From an uncultured Clostridia bacterium (GTDB lineage Bacteria > Bacillota > Clostridia > Christensenellales > DTU072): a stretch of DNA of 36,617 nt. Below are positions 36,598 through 36,617 of this stretch, piece by piece. The translations under genes and the position numbers were made by a program. How positions within the stretch are numbered: the stretch's first letter is position 1; each line of letters begins with the position of its first letter. Location of the stretch: assembly GCA_944372095.1 (NCBI GenBank), contig CALVYG010000012.1, positions 1 to 36,617 of the forward strand, read 5' to 3'. The notes under the pieces were generated by a model that searched no databases, was not told the DNA's origin, and saw only the letters and a list, made by a program, of their open reading frames with translations.

Positions 36598-36617
36598 CTG
36601 CTTTTATGGGACTATTG

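Larger units (their letters stand above)
36316..36617. other. Right-edge noncoding region
   Basis: These 302 bases hold no convincing gene. They contain a plus-strand terminator for the UDG-like gene (36353-36390), a copy of a short direct repeat also found at 35391 (36542-36552), and a minus-strand terminator (36568-36597). The last implies a leftward gene beyond the edge. I see nothing recognisable at 36391-36535. Confidence 0.6.

Noticed and set aside
35337..36617. Integrative element using the tRNA-Ser 3' end as attachment site
   Set aside because: No repeat of the tRNA 3' end was found to the right, and no integrase gene is present in the window. Only a short unrelated direct repeat is seen.

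Overview
The window looks like a chromosomal segment from an anaerobic Bacillota (Clostridia-type) bacterium. The clues are a ferredoxin-dependent 2-oxoacid oxidoreductase operon, a GTP-type PEP carboxykinase, a SpoIVFB-like M50 protease, strong Shine-Dalgarno sites, consensus sigma-A promoters, and very large surface proteins built from GLUG, MBG and InlB-type repeats, as is common in gut Clostridia. No phage, IS element, CRISPR array or rRNA was seen. The genus cannot be named from this sequence alone.

Layout. (1) 1-5960, minus strand: a tight metabolic/transport operon read right to left from a 17-bp-spaced promoter. Its order is ferredoxin, alpha, beta and gamma subunits of a VorB/KorA-type 2-oxoacid:ferredoxin oxidoreductase, then pckG, trkA and the first 42 codons of trkH, which runs off the left edge. 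(2) 6211-7769, plus strand: a seven-helix DUF1614-like membrane protein with a tandem-hairpin terminator, then a SpoIVFB-like intramembrane metalloprotease. (3) 7750-15906, minus strand: a 2718-aa secreted protein with four GLUG beta-helix modules, about ten MBG-like domains and a C-terminal membrane anchor. (4) 16107-17952, plus strand: recX, a membrane-anchored trypsin-fold protease, and a 118-aa tail-anchored protein with a perfect consensus promoter and terminator. (5) 18063-33822, minus strand: a 13,980-bp gene for a 4659-aa N-terminally anchored InlB-repeat/GLUG protein, followed after 52 bp by aspS. (6) 34054-36617: a visibly more AT-rich tail with a DUF3784-like membrane protein overlapping an AlkD-type DNA glycosylase, tRNA-Ser(CGA), and a uracil-DNA-glycosylase-like protein behind its own promoter and a palindromic site.

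How the genes work together. The left operon joins low-potential-electron 2-oxoacid metabolism, the OAA/PEP node and K+ uptake. The centre is dominated by two giant envelope proteins (about 22 kb of coding) that share GLUG modules but have opposite membrane topologies, one C-anchored and one N-anchored. A trypsin-fold extracytoplasmic protease and a site-2-type protease lie close by, so a surface assembly or processing system is possible, but that is inference from proximity. The right tail groups two base-excision-type proteins and looks accessory.

A recurring detail is that four genes lacking a Shine-Dalgarno site each have a -10-like hexamer ending 6-7 nt before the start codon. This suggests leaderless transcripts; it is most convincing at 34054.
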